Shown here in pieces: positions 14,405 to 27,260 of a DNA stretch of 64,000 bases. The position numbers and the translations under genes are program-made. The DNA lies in the NCBI GenBank assembly GCA_025201375.1, contig JAIWZP010000001.1:1102501-1166500 (forward strand). The letters run 5' to 3'. A model generated the notes under the pieces. It saw nothing but the letters and a program-made list of their open reading frames with translations. It had not been told where the DNA came from and searched no databases. The stretch comes from Gongronella butleri. Lineage: Eukaryota > Mucoromycota > Mucoromycetes > Mucorales > Cunninghamellaceae. Positions within the stretch are counted from its first letter, which is position 1. Every line of letters begins with the position of its first letter.

Positions 14405-15916
14405 ATGGAACACGCGTCGCCATTCATCTGCAGCGCGTCAGTATTTGCATACGAGGTCCAGGGCAAGGAGACGTGGTATCAGATCCAGGTGATTCCTCGG
14501 GTGGAGCCGTGTTATACGATTTCGCGCCGATTCGTCGATTTTGTGTATTTAAGCGACGCGCTGGCGGCGCAGTTCCCGTGTTACGTGCAAAAGCCGTCGC
14601 TGTCGCTCAATCCTTTCCGTGGACGGGCCAAGGTGGCGCCCGAAAACATGCCGGCGGCGCCAAACGGGATGTTTGTGCCTCCTGCGACGACCTGTAGGCA
14701 GTGTTTGCCGCTGATCTCCAAGCCCTTGGGCGGGCCATGGCGGTCGACGACGACCATGAACCACACGCGGCGAAAAAGGCAAAAAAAGCTGGATTTGTAC
14801 CTGTACCAATTGTTTCTCATGCCGTTTGCCGTGCACCAATGCCAGCTCATGTTTGATTTCTTCACATACCAGCCATCGACATCCATCTCGTCGACGTCGT
14901 CGTCGTCCTTGTGCTCGCCGTCCTCTGTGTACCTGTGCAGCCACCCAAGCGCGCAACTGTCGTCCACTTCCACGTGTGTCACCTCCGACGCGATCCCAAT
15001 GCATCCACACCGCGCGGCTGTCATGGCCGCCGCCACAGCAACAACAGCCACGGCCACAGGCACGTCCACAACGTCCGCCACCACGTCGCTCGCTTCGTCG
15101 TCCGCGGTGCCAATCCCGAAAAACGCACAAAATGCCAACTTGTCGTCATCGACCATGTCTTTATCGTCAAGCTCGGCATCCACGTTGCCAAAGGCATCCC
15201 CAGACACCGTGACGCCGTGCAATCAGTGCAAACTCATGCCCAAACCGTCGCAATCGCAACCATTGCCGAGGAAATCATCCATTTCAACGCAAAATGCCAA
15301 AAGTGCCAAATCAGACGCCCAATCGCCCACACCCACAGAGACGTCAGCAACATGCCAGCCGTCGTGGCTCCTTCCACCATTGCCAGGTACTTCTAGCCAT
15401 ACCGCAGGCAAACACGTCACCATTTCGTTGTATTTGGGCCCAAGCTCGTATGTTTCCGTGACGCTTGCGCGCGACACTATGACGTTGCATGAATTGCGCA
15501 CATTACTGGACGACGCGCTCGCGGACCACGCGCTGGGGTCGCTGCCGCACCCGTCGGTGCTTGCATACCACCATGTTGCCACAAACACGCGCGAAGGCGC
15601 CTTGAAAACCCTCACCCTCAATAGCCAAGAACCGTGGATCGATTGCGACAATGTCATGGCACTCGCATCGTCGCACCACATTGCCTTTTTCTCATCATCG
15701 ACCCCCGTGCCGCCCACATCGCTCACAAACCCCGACGGGTCCACCGTGTCGCCGCAGAAATGCATTGCGCAGCAATGGAAGTACAGGCATGACTATTGGC
15801 CCGATGACACAAAGGAGCGCGTGCTCTTGATTGCCACCGAAAAGGACCTCCAGGCAGCCATGAATGGCAAATGGCGCAGACTCGACCATGTCACCCTTTC
15901 GTGTCTTGCTTGGTGA
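14405..15916 (+). CDS. PX domain and PB1-like domain protein
   Basis: Single-exon gene of 503 residues. Residues about 10-160 form a PX-like phosphoinositide-binding fold: TWYQIQVIPRVEPCYTISRR (the R-R-F/Y element), FVDFVYLSDALAAQFP, then a loop ending PPL, a basic stretch (NHTRRKRQKKLDLYLYQLF) and a final helix HQCQLMFDFF. A long Ser/Thr/Ala-rich linker follows. Residues about 330-503 look like a PB1 domain: KHVTISLYLGPSSYVSVTLA at the start and ERVLLIATEKDLQAAMNGKW at the end, the latter matching the acidic-side D/E-x-D/E-L pattern only loosely. PX plus PB1 is the pairing seen in Bem1-type polarity scaffolds, but no SH3 domain is present. A scaffold role at membranes is inference. Confidence 0.65.
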   Translation: MEHASPFICSASVFAYEVQGKETWYQIQVIPRVEPCYTISRRFVDFVYLSDALAAQFPCYVQKPSLSLNPFRGRAKVAPENMPAAPNGMFVPPATTCRQCLPLISKPLGGPWRSTTTMNHTRRKRQKKLDLYLYQLFLMPFAVHQCQLMFDFFTYQPSTSISSTSSSSLCSPSSVYLCSHPSAQLSSTSTCVTSDAIPMHPHRAAVMAAATATTATATGTSTTSATTSLASSSAVPIPKNAQNANLSSSTMSLSSSSASTLPKASPDTVTPCNQCKLMPKPSQSQPLPRKSSISTQNAKSAKSDAQSPTPTETSATCQPSWLLPPLPGTSSHTAGKHVTISLYLGPSSYVSVTLARDTMTLHELRTLLDDALADHALGSLPHPSVLAYHHVATNTREGALKTLTLNSQEPWIDCDNVMALASSHHIAFFSSSTPVPPTSLTNPDGSTVSPQKCIAQQWKYRHDYWPDDTKERVLLIATEKDLQAAMNGKWRRLDHVTLSCLAW

Positions 15917-15985
15917 CAAAGAAAATTTCGTCAAAAAAGCAAAAATAAAAAATAAAAATTCATGCTCGTGTGTAACGCGACGCCT

Positions 15986-16029
<44 letters not shown>

Positions 16030-17402
16030 TATCAGTTGGGCTTGGGGTTGCGCGAGGCACTTTTGTTAAAAAAAAATTGGGGGTGATTTGCAGGCGAGAA
16101 AACAAAACAGCTGATGATACTGCGCGCGGCCAAAAAGTCGGCACGAGAAAGGGGGGTCACGATGGGCTGCTTTGCACTTTTGCACAGCAAGCACATCATC
16201 CATCGGTCCAATGGCCATGCAATGCCCATGATGACAAAAAGCCATTGGAGCCACAAACAGGGCCATGCCAGGCCAAAAATAAAAAAAAGGGGTAAAAGAG
16301 GTCCCAGAGCGGGTCCTCGCGTCGCAATGCTTGCACCCGACATCTTTTAGTTCCAGTTTCCCCTGTCCTCTGCACTCGACGATGGACGTCTCAAAACAGT
16401 TGAGGAGCTGAGACAAGGGAGCAAGGGGGCATGCGACCCCCCTCCTCCTTTCTCGACTGGTGTAGGCCCTTCGCCCGAGTCACTTGCATCATAAAAGGCT
16501 GCAAAACGGAACTCGCGCTTTAATTTTTTTTGACATCATCCAAGCACGACGCGTGCCGGTCCGTCGTCATCAAGGACGCGCTTCAATGAGGAGAGGGGGG
16601 GTATGTGACATCAATTCTTTTTTTTTCCGCAAGGCGGACAAAAAAAAAAAAAAAGGGAGGAACACGGCAGAATGCTGTGCCTGCGGCGGTGATGCTTCAT
16701 GTGCTCGCCCGGTTTCTGACCAATTGCACGCGTGCCATTGGTGCAATGGGCAAAAAGGGAAATAGCAATGTCGGGACTTTCCAAGGTTCAAATGGGCACA
16801 GACGCCTTTTTTTTTTTTTTTTTTTTGCCAATTGCTTCACACACTAGTGGCGTCTTTTTCTCACAAGTTTTACACACCCTAGTCTGTATGAAAATACTTG
16901 AAAATAAGAAATTTAGACTCGGGATTTCTCCCTTTCTCTGTAAAAAAAAAAGAAGAAACGGTGGAAAAAAGAGGAAGAGGACCAATTGATCAGGAAGTCT
17001 AGAATTGCTTTCTGAACCGATTTTGTGTCACATCACGGCATGCGTCGCACGAGTCAAGAAAAAATGGCGCTGCTGGCTCAGCGAGGCGCAAAAAAGGGGG
17101 AGAAAAAAAGCGCGGCTCGCCCAATGATCAAAGGGAGCAAACCCAATGATCAAGGGCACCCAACGGCCCCAGCGGAGTGGTCTTTTTCCGCAATTGCTTC
17201 ATGTTTTTTTTTGCGTGAACCTTTTTTTTTTTGTTTCTCTTTTTCTTTTTCTTCTTTCTGCACAGAGCACGCCCTTTTTTTTTTTTTTTCCTCCTTTTTC
17301 TCCTTTTTTCTTTCTTTGTTGCTCTCTCCTTTTTTTTTTTTTTTTTTTTTTACCTTCTATTTTTTTACGATTACGATCCATCATCCATTTAAGCCTGCGT
17401 CC
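15917..17402. other. Intergenic region with long homopolymers
   Basis: About 1.5 kb between two plus-strand genes. It holds a 40-nt T run, several G runs, and T/C-rich promoter sequence leading into the next gene (17190-17390). Frames here run only through homopolymers; I see no gene. Confidence 0.6.
15989..16028. repeat. 40-nt poly(T) tract
   Basis: An uninterrupted T run of about 40 nt just downstream of the PX-PB1 gene. Exact length may be unreliable because such runs are prone to sequencing error. Confidence 0.85.
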
Positions 17403-18739
17403 ATGACGGCGGACCCATCCTGCGTGGACATTGAAAGTAACAATGGCCTGATGGTTATGTTTTCCAACAAAGCCAAGAGCAACAGCGCGACAGACCTATC
17501 ATCCATGTCGACAGATGGTGGACGGCTGTTCCAGCGGCGGCGGTCGTCGCTGCAGGTGCATTACCAGTACCAGAGGCGGCCATCGGCACGGTTCATCGCG
17601 CTAAGACCTATTGACACGTCCATGGCCGCTTCTGCTGCCACCGCCAATGCCCTTCATGAGATCAACGCGACAACGCCCATCACAACCACATCCCCAACCA
17701 CGTTTTATGCGTCGATGCTTCCTACACTTCACACATTACCACCCACACCGCTCCATTACACGCCTCCATCCCCCACCATCACATATGCACGCAGACGCTC
17801 CTCCAATGCCACGCATGCCTCCTCATTCGCCGCCAGCGCCCCGCCAAACGACGCCACAATCAACACCACCCTCGCCCCACTGCCAGACGAAACCACAGAA
17901 ACACTCTCTTCTTCATTATCATCGTCCTCATCCACCACCAATTCGTCGTCACCGGCCTCAACGTCGCCGTCGTTGGCCCAAAAATCACCCACACTACCAT
18001 TGTCGCCCTCGTTCAAGCGACAATTCCATTACCCCGTGCGCTCGGCCAACTTGCGCGTGCTCGTGGCCGACGATAATGAGATCAATCTGCAAATCCTCGC
18101 CAAGACACTGAAAATGCACATGTCCGACACGTTCCAATTCATTGATCTCGTGCCCAATGGCCAACGTGCCATTGACCAGCTTAGAAAGCATACCTATGAC
18201 CTGATCCTCATGGACATTGACATGCCACGCCTCAATGGCATCGAAGCAACAAGCTGGATCCGACGCGGTCACCTGCATCACCTCCTTGCCACTGCCAATA
18301 ATGCTGCCAATGCCGACAATGCCGGCAATGACGACGAAATCAATAGCAACAACAGCGCCAAGACACACACAAAAAAAAAGGTCGATAACGACAAACCTGC
18401 CCAGGCACCGGTCCTCATCCAGAATCGCCGTGTCCCCATTGTCGCCGTCACAACAAATATGACCATGGACTGGAAAAAGCGATATTTGCAGGCTGGCATG
18501 GTAAAAAAGCACGAGAAAAAAAGAAGATAAAAAAGATAAAAAAAAAGGGCTTGGCAGCTCAACACGACACGTGAACAACCTGGCTGAATCAGCAACCGCA
18601 AACTGACATGAACCCACCTTGGTTTTGCTTTCTTTCATAGAATGGCTGCTTGTCCAAGCCCGTGTCACCGTTCATTCTTAAACACTCGCTGACTCAGGTG
18701 CTGCTGTATGGGTCGTACTGGGATTATTCACCGCTGTAG
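17403..18739 (+). CDS. Stand-alone response regulator (REC domain) protein
   Basis: Receiver-domain protein of the two-component phosphorelay. Exons are 17403-18500 and 18641-18739, giving 398 residues. The N-terminal half is Ser/Thr/Pro-rich and not conserved. The REC domain begins at LRVLVADDNEINLQIL (acid pocket near residues 223-224), has the phospho-acceptor Asp near residue 271 in LILMDIDMPRLNG, the conserved Thr near 350 in VPIVAVTTN and the conserved Lys near 372 in CLSKPVSP, which is supplied by the second exon. Between Asp and Thr are about 79 residues, against about 30 in CheY, because of an Asn/Asp/Ala-rich insertion. No DNA-binding or kinase domain is visible; it could act like Ssk1/Mcs4 upstream of a MAP kinase, but that is inference. 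The upstream Met at 17025 is rejected because the frame there crosses T-rich promoter. Confidence 0.82.
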
Positions 18740-19092
18740 CCGCGCTAAAAGCAGCAACAACGCGTCTCAATTCCGTCTCGTCGCGACGCCCCCTAGCGCC
18801 CTTTTTTTTTTGCATTCCTCTCCATTTTCTTCTCTTTTTTTTTTTTTCTTCAAAGCATGTTTCCCCTCATACCTCATCTTCGCACTCCCAATTTGATTCA
18901 TATCCCCTTGCGCCCATTCGTCTCTGGCAATAGCAAAACCACAAAAAAGAACCCCTTGTATATATAATATCTCTGTTTCGCCCACTTTCTTCCCCCTTTT
19001 CCCCAATTCTGATTCTTTTCGCATGATGCCACCTATATTTTTATAAAGCATGTTCTTTAAAAACACACATCAAATAGATATGGACGCGTTTT

Positions 19093-20559
19093 TCACGCGC
19101 TGATGGTATGGTCATAATCGATGGTCGGCACCACCGAGCTGATAAACTTCAAAAAGATGATCAAATACCTAAAAAAAATATTGCGCAGCTGCCGTGAGCA
19201 CCCAATTGCAACCCTAGTGCTTTTTCTTACTGGTCAACGCGGATTTGATCGCCATTGTGCGATTGGGTCATGCGTTCCATGATCTTTTTCATGACCTCGG
19301 CGTGTTTGCACGGGTGGATGGACGCCAGGTGCAGGTTGAGGTGCGGATGCGCTTCAATGGTCACCGTCTTTTTCACATAGTCGGCATTCACGTCCTCAAA
19401 CACCTGCTGCGACGTCAATGGGCGCCGCTGCTCATCGTATCCATACAGCCAGATGCGCGGCGTCTGGTAATACTTGTCATAGGTAATAAATACGTCGTAC
19501 GTGCGGACTTGCAAGATCTTGTCACTATTTTTTTTAATAAAAAAGAATGGGTCACGCGTTCACATCAAAAAAAAGCAAAAAAAAAAAAAAAAATCACTCA
19601 CTTGTCAGGCGACTGTAGCACGGTGGGCGGCGCCGCGACCGCAGGGTCATCCTCTTCTACAATTTGATCGTCCTCCATGTCGGGAATGTCCTCCATGTCG
19701 GGGATATCATCGTCAGCAGGCGGTGCCTGCTGCGCGTCTAGGCGAAGATCCGCCAATTGTTGCACATTGGCGTCATCCTCGTCGTCCTCGTCCATAATCT
19801 GCTGTGCCATCTCCTCGACCGATTGGGGCACTGTATAAAAACGAACCCCGTGAGAGGGTCCATAGGATGAGAAATGGGACCCCATGATGAAAGAGCGCCA
19901 AAAAAAAAAAAAAAAAAAAAAAAAAGAAAAGAAAAAAATATTACCTCGATTGCTGTGGGTGTACGTCCAGCCATCATCGTCCCCCTGTTCGCCAGCTTCA
20001 ATTTCCTTGGTGTCCTGGTCTTGCTCCGCCACCTCCAATTGCGCAGCACGGCGCAAACAGGGCACTGCCACGTCATCAAAAAGCAACAATAAAACGACCG
20101 TTAGAGCCCAAACAACGGCCCCGCAAAAGAGCCCTCCCTCAATTCAATATACCATTGCGTGTCACTAGGAATTGCTTGTCGCTGGGCAAGTAATCGCGCA
20201 GCTTTTCAGGCACACCGGCCTCCCTGTAGTTGAGAAACGAAACAGAAAATAAGCCTACTTTGATTTCTTTTGGCCCTTTTGCATGCCAATTGGCCCTCCC
20301 AGGGCCATATCCCTCTTTTGCTCACTTGCCAAGACCACGTAGGACACTTGTACACCAAAAAGTCTCCCGCAGCCACGAACTAGCGCAAAGATAAAAACGA
20401 GGGTGAGAAACAAAACGACATAAAAAAGCGCGTATTTACCTCCTCGGGATTGACGCACCCGGTCTCTTTAAATTTCGAGTCTCTTAACACAGGCGCAAGA
20501 TATTCACGCACCGAGTGGAAGCGAGAATAAAGCGTGTTGTAAACATCTTGTGCTGACAT
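19093..20559 (-). CDS. ATG3: Atg3, E2-like enzyme for Atg8 lipidation
   Basis: Autophagy conjugating enzyme that transfers Atg8 from Atg7 to phosphatidylethanolamine. Seven exons (minus strand): 20559-20440, 20379-20326, 20219-20153, 20064-19945, 19830-19602, 19524-19231 and 19168-19093; total 319 residues, close to yeast (310) and human (314). The N-terminus [19 protein letters not shown] forms the membrane helix, followed by [13 protein letters not shown] and [18 protein letters not shown]. The acidic Atg7-binding linker ([12 protein letters not shown]) has two DIPDMED repeats. The catalytic Cys (about residue 269) is in [12 protein letters not shown], and the end [20 protein letters not shown] is standard. 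The acceptor of exon 3 is set at GGGAG|GCC because the nearer CAG would shift the frame to a stop. Its start diverges from phosphoglucomutase. Confidence 0.93.
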
Positions 20560-20951
20560 TGTTCAAAAAGATAAAAAAAGGCGAGAAAAAAAGAAAGAAA
20601 AAAAAAGGAGACGCACACATCACGCCCCCAGGATCATCCCCCGCCCTTGCTATTGCATTTTTCCGACGAATCGCAGTAGAATTGAGCACAGGTGAATTAA
20701 GGTTTGGGAGTTTTTCTCGTTTTTTCTGATTTTGTTGGGGGGCGACCTCGCTTGACAAGGCGGATTCACAGCGGGTTCCGCGCTTTTGTCATTTTGTAAG
20801 GGCATTGACAATGAATGCCTTTAAAAAAAGGCGCTGATCCGTGCGAGATTGCTCGGATCGATGTGTGAAACTTGCCCTTTTTTCTCTGTTTCTTTTTTTT
20901 TCCCTCGCTCTTTTTGGTTTCGCGTTTCCACCCCCGACAACAAATACATAA

Positions 20952-23057
<2,106 letters not shown>

Positions 23058-23210
23058 AATTATCCAAAAAAATCACCTGAAATACGCGGTGAAACGCGGG
23101 GTTTTTCACTTTTTTGTTTACGCGTTTCTCTCGCTCCACTTTTTTGATCTTCTTCTTTGCATCCCAAATTCATGTCCCCTTTTCTGTCTTTTTGTCTCTA
23201 TTTCTCTTTA

Positions 23211-23818
23211 TTAAAAAAAGCTCGATATCACGGAAAGTGACGTAAAGACAAAAACGTACCAGGCGATGACGTACACGGGTGTCAACCAGCCAAAGTGTGG
23301 CGCCCAGTACACAAAATACGTGACTAGTGAGTGCAGGCAGCTTGCCGTCGCGATCTGCACGGCCTGCCGCGTCGAATCGTGCTCTTGCCACTGATTGTAG
23401 TCGATGTGAGCTAGCTGCATATATAAAAACACGCCAATCAGCAGCAAAAACGACACCACGCCCGTGTGATAGATCCATGATGCCGACCTGTGGCAAGAAT
23501 AAATAAATAAATAAATGGGGCGGCCGCAAAGATGGGGGGAAACGCGTTTGGACGCGCAAAAATGCGGATTGCGCCGTGAAATACGCGGTGCACGTGCCAT
23601 TAGACTTACGCTAGGCTGAAAAATGGCACACTCTTGAAGTGATGAAGGCACACGACAATGGCGCCGCTGACGATGACAGTCGGTAGTGTCGAGTAGAGAA
23701 CTTGGAGAGGGTGGTCGAACGCGCCGCTCGACGCGGCACGTCTGCGCGCGGCGGCAGCAGTGTCGTCTTGCGTCCCGTCAGACCCGCCCTGTCCACGAGG
23801 CGTCACACGGCGTTGCAT
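23211..23818 (-). CDS. TMEM128-like four-helix membrane protein
   Basis: Two exons (minus strand), 23818-23610 and 23487-23211, encode 161 residues. A polar N-terminus (MQRRVTPRGQGGSDGTQDD) is followed by four predicted membrane segments: VLYSTLPTVIVSGAIVVCL, HTGVVSFLLLIGVFLYMQL, a segment around IATASCLHSLVTYFVYW, and TPVYVIAWYVFVFTSLSVI. The length, four-helix layout and the I-x-x-T-A-S and F/L-T-P positions fit the TMEM128 family (human about 165 residues), whose role is unknown beyond an endoplasmic reticulum location. The match is by eye and could be to another small membrane family. The gene converges on PGM1 with about 150 bp between stops. The intron contains ACGCGT and a 13-nt word found in two other places. 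Confidence 0.6.
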
Positions 23819-24042
23819 ACTTCTTGCTTTAAAAAAAAGTGGGAAAAAGGCGGACAAAAAATCGCGAGAAAAAGAAAAAAGCAACCCATTTTATCCTCCG
23901 CCTCAGGTTTGGAGGATGAGGGGGGGATCCTCAATATGTCGCGTCGCGCTCTTTTCTTTTGGTATTAAGGAAAAAGGGTGGGGATCAAGGGCGGGTTTTA
24001 TCATATTACAACATTGTACAAGGTTAGAAGAAAAAAATCAAT

Positions 24043-24616
24043 TTAAAAGTTGCCGCAAATGGACAGGCCACGCATCTGTTGCAAGATATCATCGATGCGG
24101 CGGTCATTGTCGTCCTCTGGTGGGAATTGGTGACGGATGCCCTCCAATTGCTCGTAGCTGGTCTGCGCAAACTGCATCTGGCACTTGATCAGTGCCTCAA
24201 ACGATGGGTCCAGGTAAGGCACGCGCAGTTCCACCACCTTGGGCAAGTCATTGATCAAAATGCTGTTGATATTCTCGTACATCTCGCGTGCCATATTCGC
24301 CTCTTGCTCCGCCTACAGAAAAACTGGTCAGCTTTGATCCATTTTTTTTTTCAAAAAAAAGCATACAAAGGGCAGGCGCTGCGGATCCTCGCTGGGCTTG
24401 TCAATCAATTTGCGCACTTTGGACCGTGCGGTATCGTAATCGAGCAATTTCTTTTGTCGACGCTTGACAGCCTCGTTCACCTCAGGGAAGTAAGAGCAAA
24501 AGCGGCCAAATGGTTCCATAGTCGTCGCGCGGAACGCAGCGTCCTGACGTCATGAAAAATTAGGGTGAGCCCGGGGAAGGGGAAAGGAGGCATGACGTGC
24601 CAGATGATGGCACTTT

Positions 24617-24653
<37 letters not shown>

Positions 24654-25245
24654 AATTCAGTCTTTGTCTCGGTGTCCAGCTTTTCGACCACGCGCTTATA
24701 CTCTGTGCCTGCGGGTCCCATGGGGTTGCGGTCGTCGTAGAACTGCTCAATGGTCTGCGCAATGCGCATCTGCGCGCCGGTCATCCCTAAATGTCATGAT
24801 TTTAGCAACCACAATGGCCGATGCCGAATGCAATTTTTTTTATTTACCTCGAATTGAGTCCAGGTAGCCCTTGGTCTCCTTGGACAGCTTCTCGGCCTTC
24901 TTCTCTAGACTTTTTTAAATGCCAAGAAATAGAAAAAGGTGAGTTTTGCATTAAGCGCGTCGAATTGGCTCGCGTGAGCGACGTGTCGTACGTTTTAAAG
25001 CGCGTATATTCCTCGTCGAATTCATTATCGGCCGTCTTGTCCGAGGCACCAGTGCGTTGCATGATCTAGTGTAGGATGACGCCATAGAGCAGGGGGATCA
25101 ATAAAAGGAGCACGAAAAAGAAAAAGCACTTACCGACTGACCAGCACGGTTCAGGTTCTTCTTAAAACCCGTTCTAGAGGTGAAAAAAATGGAACGTGAG
25201 CGACAAGTAACGCGACAAGACGGCAAAAACGTACAAAAAAGCCAT
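24043..25245 (-). CDS. RVS161: Rvs161/Hob3 BAR-domain protein
   Basis: N-BAR protein that, with Rvs167, tubulates the membrane neck in endocytosis and organises actin patches. Seven exons (minus strand): 25245-25235, 25173-25134, 25065-24992, 24909-24848, 24786-24653, 24543-24367 and 24312-24043; total 768 nt, 255 residues. It reads MAFLTGFKKNLNRAGQS, then ASDKTADNEFDEEYTRFKT, EKLSKETKGYLDSIRGMTGA, IEQFYDDRNPMGPAG and, near the end, MQFAQTSYEQLEGIRHQFPP. No SH3 domain follows, as in Rvs161 and unlike Rvs167. The first exon is only 11 nt; it is chosen because it alone supplies an ATG in the right phase. The acceptor before LEKKAEKL (AAAAAG|T) lacks a pyrimidine tract but is required by frame. 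It diverges from TLS1 with 194 bp between. Confidence 0.85.
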
Positions 25246-25439
25246 AGCAAGTGTCTAAAGTGTATAAAAAGAAAAAGAAAAAAAGAGACAAAGAGAAAAT
25301 TGGCGGGAGGGCTGTTTCAGAAAAATGGCAAAAAAGCAGCTGAGCTTTGTACAATGGCCAAAAAAAGAACCCATGCCGCCTTGCCGTTAGCGTTTTGATC
25401 CCAATTCCGCTCTTTTTCTTCCCCGTCACCTCTTCAAAC

Positions 25440-26627
25440 ATGCCAATTGTCAAAAAGCAGCGCAATTATCGCAAAAAGCCACGCGACGATACAGACGACG
25501 ACGAAAAAAATGACGAAACCACAGAGACGATAAGGTAAGAAGCGCTCATTTTCCTACCTCGACGTGGGTCTTACCCCTCTCGATGTCTTTTGCTTAGTGA
25601 CACCATCGAAGATCTGCAAGAAATCCGCCGCTTGCGAAGGAAAACAGGCGGTGTCGACGCCGAAAAGCTATTCAAGGGCGAAACCAAGAAAAAAAAGGCA
25701 CCAAAGAAAAAGGACGACGGCGCATGGAATATCAAAACCGGCGGACTCGTCGACAAGGTGGCCTATGCCGCTGGCAAAGCGTAAGAACAACTCGACAATG
25801 CGCGAAAAAAAATTGTCTCAATTGCCTTGTTTTCTATGAAAATGTACCAAATGTCGCTCAATTGCCTTGTTTTTCATGATTTGATAGTGGCGACGCTGAA
25901 GAAGACGAGGGAAAGACCAAGACGTTGCGCCTTGACACATTCACCACACAGACAAACACCGTCGATGTGGACAAGCACATGTAAAAAAAAATGAGAAGAG
26001 CAAATTGAGGCGCGACAAGGACACAAAAGAGACTCACAACATGTTCCTTTTTGATCCACGCAGGATGGAGTACATTGAGTCTGAGCTGCGCAAGCGCCGT
26101 GGCGGCAGCGACGATGCCGCACAGGACGAGCAGTCCGCAAAGCCGCAAGAGTTGCAGGACATTTACGAGGAATTATACCATTTGCCAAAGCATCTTCAGA
26201 TCAAGTCGGCCGATGTCAAGGAGGGCAGCGCGCAGCACTCGGCACAAATGCTGTCCCTAGTCCCCGAGGTCGATCTTGGCATCTCGTAAGGCCCGCTTTT
26301 TAACGTTTTAATTGGAAAACAGCGCGACTCAATCCTTTTTTTTTTTTTGCCTTCAAGTGCCCAGCTAAAGAACATCGAGGAAACTGAAAAGGCCAAGCGC
26401 AAGTTGATGGACGACAATGGCGCAGAGCGTAAAGGTAAAATCAAAACACCCTCTTCCAATGTGGCCAACCAAATCTCACATTTGTCAATGTCATGGCATT
26501 CTTCCCCTTAGAATCCGACACCACGATCCAGCACCGGTTCGACACCAAGGGTGCGCGACAAGATCAGCGTCACTGGGCGACCGATCAGGCCGTCGAGGAA
26601 CGATTCAGAAAGCGCATGCGAAAATAG
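25440..26627 (+). CDS. TLS1: Tls1/C9orf78 (HCA59) family spliceosome-associated protein
   Basis: Nuclear protein that in fission yeast (Tls1) and human (C9orf78) binds Brr2 and affects splicing, with effects on telomeres and heterochromatin in fission yeast. Six exons: 25440-25534, 25598-25780, 25888-25980, 26064-26285, 26358-26434 and 26512-26627; 786 nt, 261 residues. Family landmarks in order are MPIVKKQRNYRKKPRDD, IEDLQEIRRLRRKTGGV, WNIKTGGLVD, LDTFTTQTNTVDVDKHMMEY, ELRKRRGG, LYHLPKHLQI, the hallmark MLSLVPEVDLGI, then KNIEETEKAKRKL and a basic end (HWATDQAVEERFRKRMRK). All introns are under 110 bp. Function is from the family; the sequence adds no special feature. Confidence 0.9.
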
Positions 26628-27149
26628 ACACCATTATCAATCAGCTAAATTAATAAAACACCACCGTTATTTATCTGTTTCAATGTTCTGCTCTCCATTG
26701 TTCAAATACTCGAAAAGCACTGCTCAATGCCTCGGAGGCATAAAGTGACACGTTTATCGAGACAGACGTTGCTCAATGGGTGTTTTTCAGCGTTTTTCCA
26801 AAAAATGTCCATAATTATTACCGGTACAGCCCATTTCTATCATAACCAGCATTGATAAACCGAGCACCACGCGAACGCGACGCGTCTGGGTATGGTTTGA
26901 TCTCCGCCGAAGGAGAGAATCATAGTATCTGCCAAACCAATATCGAAAATGCAAGTTTTCAGAGCCATTGTATAAATACTGTACCAGCTCGCCGAGATCT
27001 TAACACAATGTCTCCAAACCACAAGGCACAACGCACAAGCGCTTTTACAGTACCGTGTTTGCCCGCTAATTCATTTGAGGTGACTCATGATGAGTCGGAG
27101 CGTTCAGCCGTTGCCGCGGTACGAGACCAAATGATGCTGATCATAGAGT

Positions 27150-27260
27150 AGATACTACTGTACAACAGTACTGTATGTACAGTATGAATGTACAGTATGA
27201 TATGAAACTGGCGCTTTATCGGTACGTACAGTAGTACTATGTACTTGCTTCTCAAAAACA
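27150..27260. repeat. Cluster of TACTGTA/TACAGTA words
   Basis: Five matches to TACTGTA or its reverse complement TACAGTA lie within about 95 bp, several overlapping GTAC palindromes. Similar clusters occur at 59.8-61.3 kb. I see no gene at either place. Confidence 0.7.

Noticed and set aside
17025..17402. N-terminal extension of the response regulator from the Met at 17025
   Set aside because: The frame runs through T-rich promoter and codes for Phe/Ser/Leu runs; the Met at 17403 begins sensible protein sequence.
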